Of a stretch of 6,662 nucleotides of DNA, positions 5,482 to 6,662 are shown piece after piece (the stretch's first letter is position 1; each line of letters begins with the position of its first letter). The notes beneath the pieces were generated by a model that saw only the letters and a list, made by a program, of their open reading frames with translations, was not told the origin of the DNA and did no database searches. Source of the stretch: CAYPXJ01 sp964414595 (GTDB taxonomy: Bacteria; Pseudomonadota; Alphaproteobacteria; Rickettsiales; CAIJLX01); the NCBI GenBank assembly GCA_964414595.1, contig CAYPXJ010000067.1, positions 1-6,662 of the forward strand. Reading direction: 5' to 3'. The translations under genes were made by a program, and so were the position numbers.

Positions 5482-6337
5482 AAATACCGTACCGTATCTT
5501 AAACTGATGCGGCTTCACCAGCCAACAGGAATCTGGCTTGTTTTGTGGCCGGGCTGGTGGAGCATCGTTATGGCCACTCCGCGAGGCACCTGGCCCGATC
5601 CTGTCCTGCTTTTTATTTTTTTGCTGGGTTCGCTCGTGATGCGCAGTGCGGGTTGCGTGATTAACGATATTTTTGACCGTAAGATTGATAAAAAGGTAAA
5701 GCGCACAAAAAATCGGCCCCTGGCTTCTGGCCAGATCAAATTGCGGGACGCGTTGTGGCTGGTGTACGGCCTTTTGATTATTGGGCTGATTTTGCTGCTA
5801 CAACTTAACGATACGACAATTTATTTAGGTTTTTTCAGCGTATTACCGATTGTTTTATATCCCTTGATGAAGCGCTGGATAGCTTGGCCTCAGCTTTTCC
5901 TGGGGTTTACATTTAATATGGGCGCCATTTTGGGCTGGAGTGCGGTGAGGGGAAGCATCGAACTGCCTGCACTGTTAATCTATATTGCGGCGGTTTGCTG
6001 GACCTTCGGTTACGATACGATTTATGGTCATCAGGATAAGCGAGACGATAAGAAAATTGGGGTAAAATCGTCTTCGTTGGCGCTTGGTAAACATACCCAG
6101 GTGGTCGTGTTTTCGAGCTACGCGTTTACGATTGTGCTGATGACGGCAGCCGGGCTGTTAACTGGCCTAAAATGGCCATTTTTTGTGCTTATTATGGGTA
6201 TATGGGCGCTGCTTGCCTGGCAGGCGGTAAGGGTAAATACAGATAGCCCGGCTGAGTGTGCCGTTGCCTTCCGACAAAACCGGTTGATCGGGTTTCTGTT
6301 TTTACTGGCCATTATTTGTGGTAAATATCTAATCTAG
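5462..6337 (+). CDS. ubiA: 4-hydroxybenzoate polyprenyltransferase
   Basis: UbiA is an inner-membrane prenyltransferase that attaches the polyprenyl chain to 4-hydroxybenzoate, the first membrane step of ubiquinone synthesis. Seen in 291 residues, the family's usual length: MRLHQPTGIWLVLWPGWW at about 16-33; the first Asp-rich motif NDIFDRKID (68-76) that binds Mg-diphosphate; RPLASG (85-90); the second Asp motif in YDTIYGHQDKRDDKKIGVKS (184-203); and about eight hydrophobic membrane segments. All catalytic Asp residues appear present. Start: ATG 5462 gives PYLKLMRL before the core, which matches family N-termini, but it overlaps rsmE by 20 bp and has only a weak TAGAG upstream. The next in-frame ATG, at 5507, would remove the overlap and still keep the core. 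phaR follows after 13 bp, so the two are probably cotranscribed. Its promoter must lie within the rsmE coding region. Confidence 0.97.
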   Translation: MSRNLAINTVPYLKLMRLHQPTGIWLVLWPGWWSIVMATPRGTWPDPVLLFIFLLGSLVMRSAGCVINDIFDRKIDKKVKRTKNRPLASGQIKLRDALWLVYGLLIIGLILLLQLNDTTIYLGFFSVLPIVLYPLMKRWIAWPQLFLGFTFNMGAILGWSAVRGSIELPALLIYIAAVCWTFGYDTIYGHQDKRDDKKIGVKSSSLALGKHTQVVVFSSYAFTIVLMTAAGLLTGLKWPFFVLIMGIWALLAWQAVRVNTDSPAECAVAFRQNRLIGFLFLLAIICGKYLI

Positions 6338-6339
6338 TC

Positions 6340-6344
6340 AGAGG
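6340..6344 (+). promoter_or_regulatory. Ribosome binding site of phaR
   Basis: AGAGG lies 6 nt before the ATG at 6351, in the 13 bp between the ubiA stop and phaR. With no room for a separate promoter in that gap, it supports translation of phaR from a ubiA-phaR transcript. Confidence 0.6.
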
Positions 6345-6350
6345 TAGAGC

Positions 6351-6662
6351 ATGTCTAAACCCACTATCATCAAGAAATACGCCAACCGGCGTCTTTATGA
6401 TACATCGACCAGCCGTTACATCACGCTGGAAGATATTCGCCAAATGGTGAAGGATGAAATTGAATTTCGTGTGGAAGATGCCAAAACGGGCGAGGATCTA
6501 ACCCGGACGGTACTTACGCAAATTATTGTGGAAATGGAATCCAGCCCCGGCGCGATGCTGCCGGTGAGTTTCCTCCGTCAGGTAATCAGCTTTTACGACG
6601 ACAAGCTGCAAACCGTGCTGCCGGATTATTTAGAAAAAACGATGCACATGTTTACCCAGAAT
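6351..6662 (+). CDS. phaR: Polyhydroxyalkanoate synthesis repressor PhaR; 3' end cut by window
   Basis: PhaR is a DNA-binding regulator that represses phasin and its own gene and is released by binding nascent PHA granules; in alphaproteobacteria it also affects central carbon flow. Seen in the 104 residues present: the N-terminal DNA-binding domain with KKYANRRLYDTSTSRYITLE (8-27) and EDAKTGEDLTRTVLTQII (42-59), then the PHB-accumulation regulatory segment with LPVSFLRQVISFYDDKLQ (70-87). These are near-consensus for the family. The frame is still open at the window end, so the C-terminus is not seen. A good AGAGG site precedes the ATG, and the gene follows ubiA by 13 bp. The name implies, but does not prove, that this organism makes PHA; no phaC or phasin gene is in the window. 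Confidence 0.95.
   Translation, partial: MSKPTIIKKYANRRLYDTSTSRYITLEDIRQMVKDEIEFRVEDAKTGEDLTRTVLTQIIVEMESSPGAMLPVSFLRQVISFYDDKLQTVLPDYLEKTMHMFTQN

Noticed and set aside
6118..6312. Minus-strand 64-residue frame opposite the 3' part of ubiA
   Set aside because: Antisense to membrane segments of ubiA, with no ribosome binding site or family signal seen.

Overview
The window reads as a piece of an alphaproteobacterial chromosome. The evidence is the divergent rsmE/ubiA pair, a PhaR-type polyhydroxyalkanoate regulator directly after ubiA, and a class 2 (membrane-associated) PyrD. The base composition looks balanced, with GC a little under half by eye (not computed). A complete set of type IVa pilus retraction ATPases (PilT plus PilU) is not typical of the best-studied alphaproteobacteria. 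That suggests one of the less-studied, pilus-bearing lineages, but I cannot assign an order. I see no rRNA, tRNA, CRISPR array, insertion sequence, phage gene or origin, and coding density is very high: the longest gap between genes is the roughly 80 bp pyrD/TPR divergent region.

Layout from left to right. Positions 1-316 hold the 5' end of pyrD on the minus strand. Its last ~70 bases look corrupted at the window edge. A short divergent promoter region follows (317-397). Then come three co-directional plus-strand genes: an exported TPR-repeat protein (398-1378), pilT (1411-2547) and pilU (2549-3748), packed tightly enough to be one operon. A minus-strand gene for a large type IV prepilin-like protein (3745-4680) converges on pilU, and the two stop codons overlap by 4 bp. 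Upstream of it on the same strand is rsmE (4723-5481), the 16S rRNA m3U1498 methyltransferase. rsmE is divergent from ubiA (5462-6337, 4-hydroxybenzoate polyprenyltransferase), and their annotated 5' ends overlap by 20 bp. ubiA is followed after 13 bp by the start of phaR (6351 to the window end, truncated by the edge).

The most interesting part is 398-4680, a compact surface-appendage module. PilT and PilU are the motors that depolymerise type IV pili, and all nucleotide-binding motifs are intact in both. The TPR protein has a signal peptide and presumably works in the envelope. The convergent gene encodes a substrate-like protein with a prepilin peptidase site and two C-terminal cysteines. 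Assembly genes (pilB, pilC, pilD, pilM-Q) are not in the window and must lie elsewhere. The rest is housekeeping: pyrimidine synthesis, ribosome modification, ubiquinone synthesis and PHA regulation. I found no clearly new system; the TPR-PilT-PilU-prepilin cluster is the part most worth following up.
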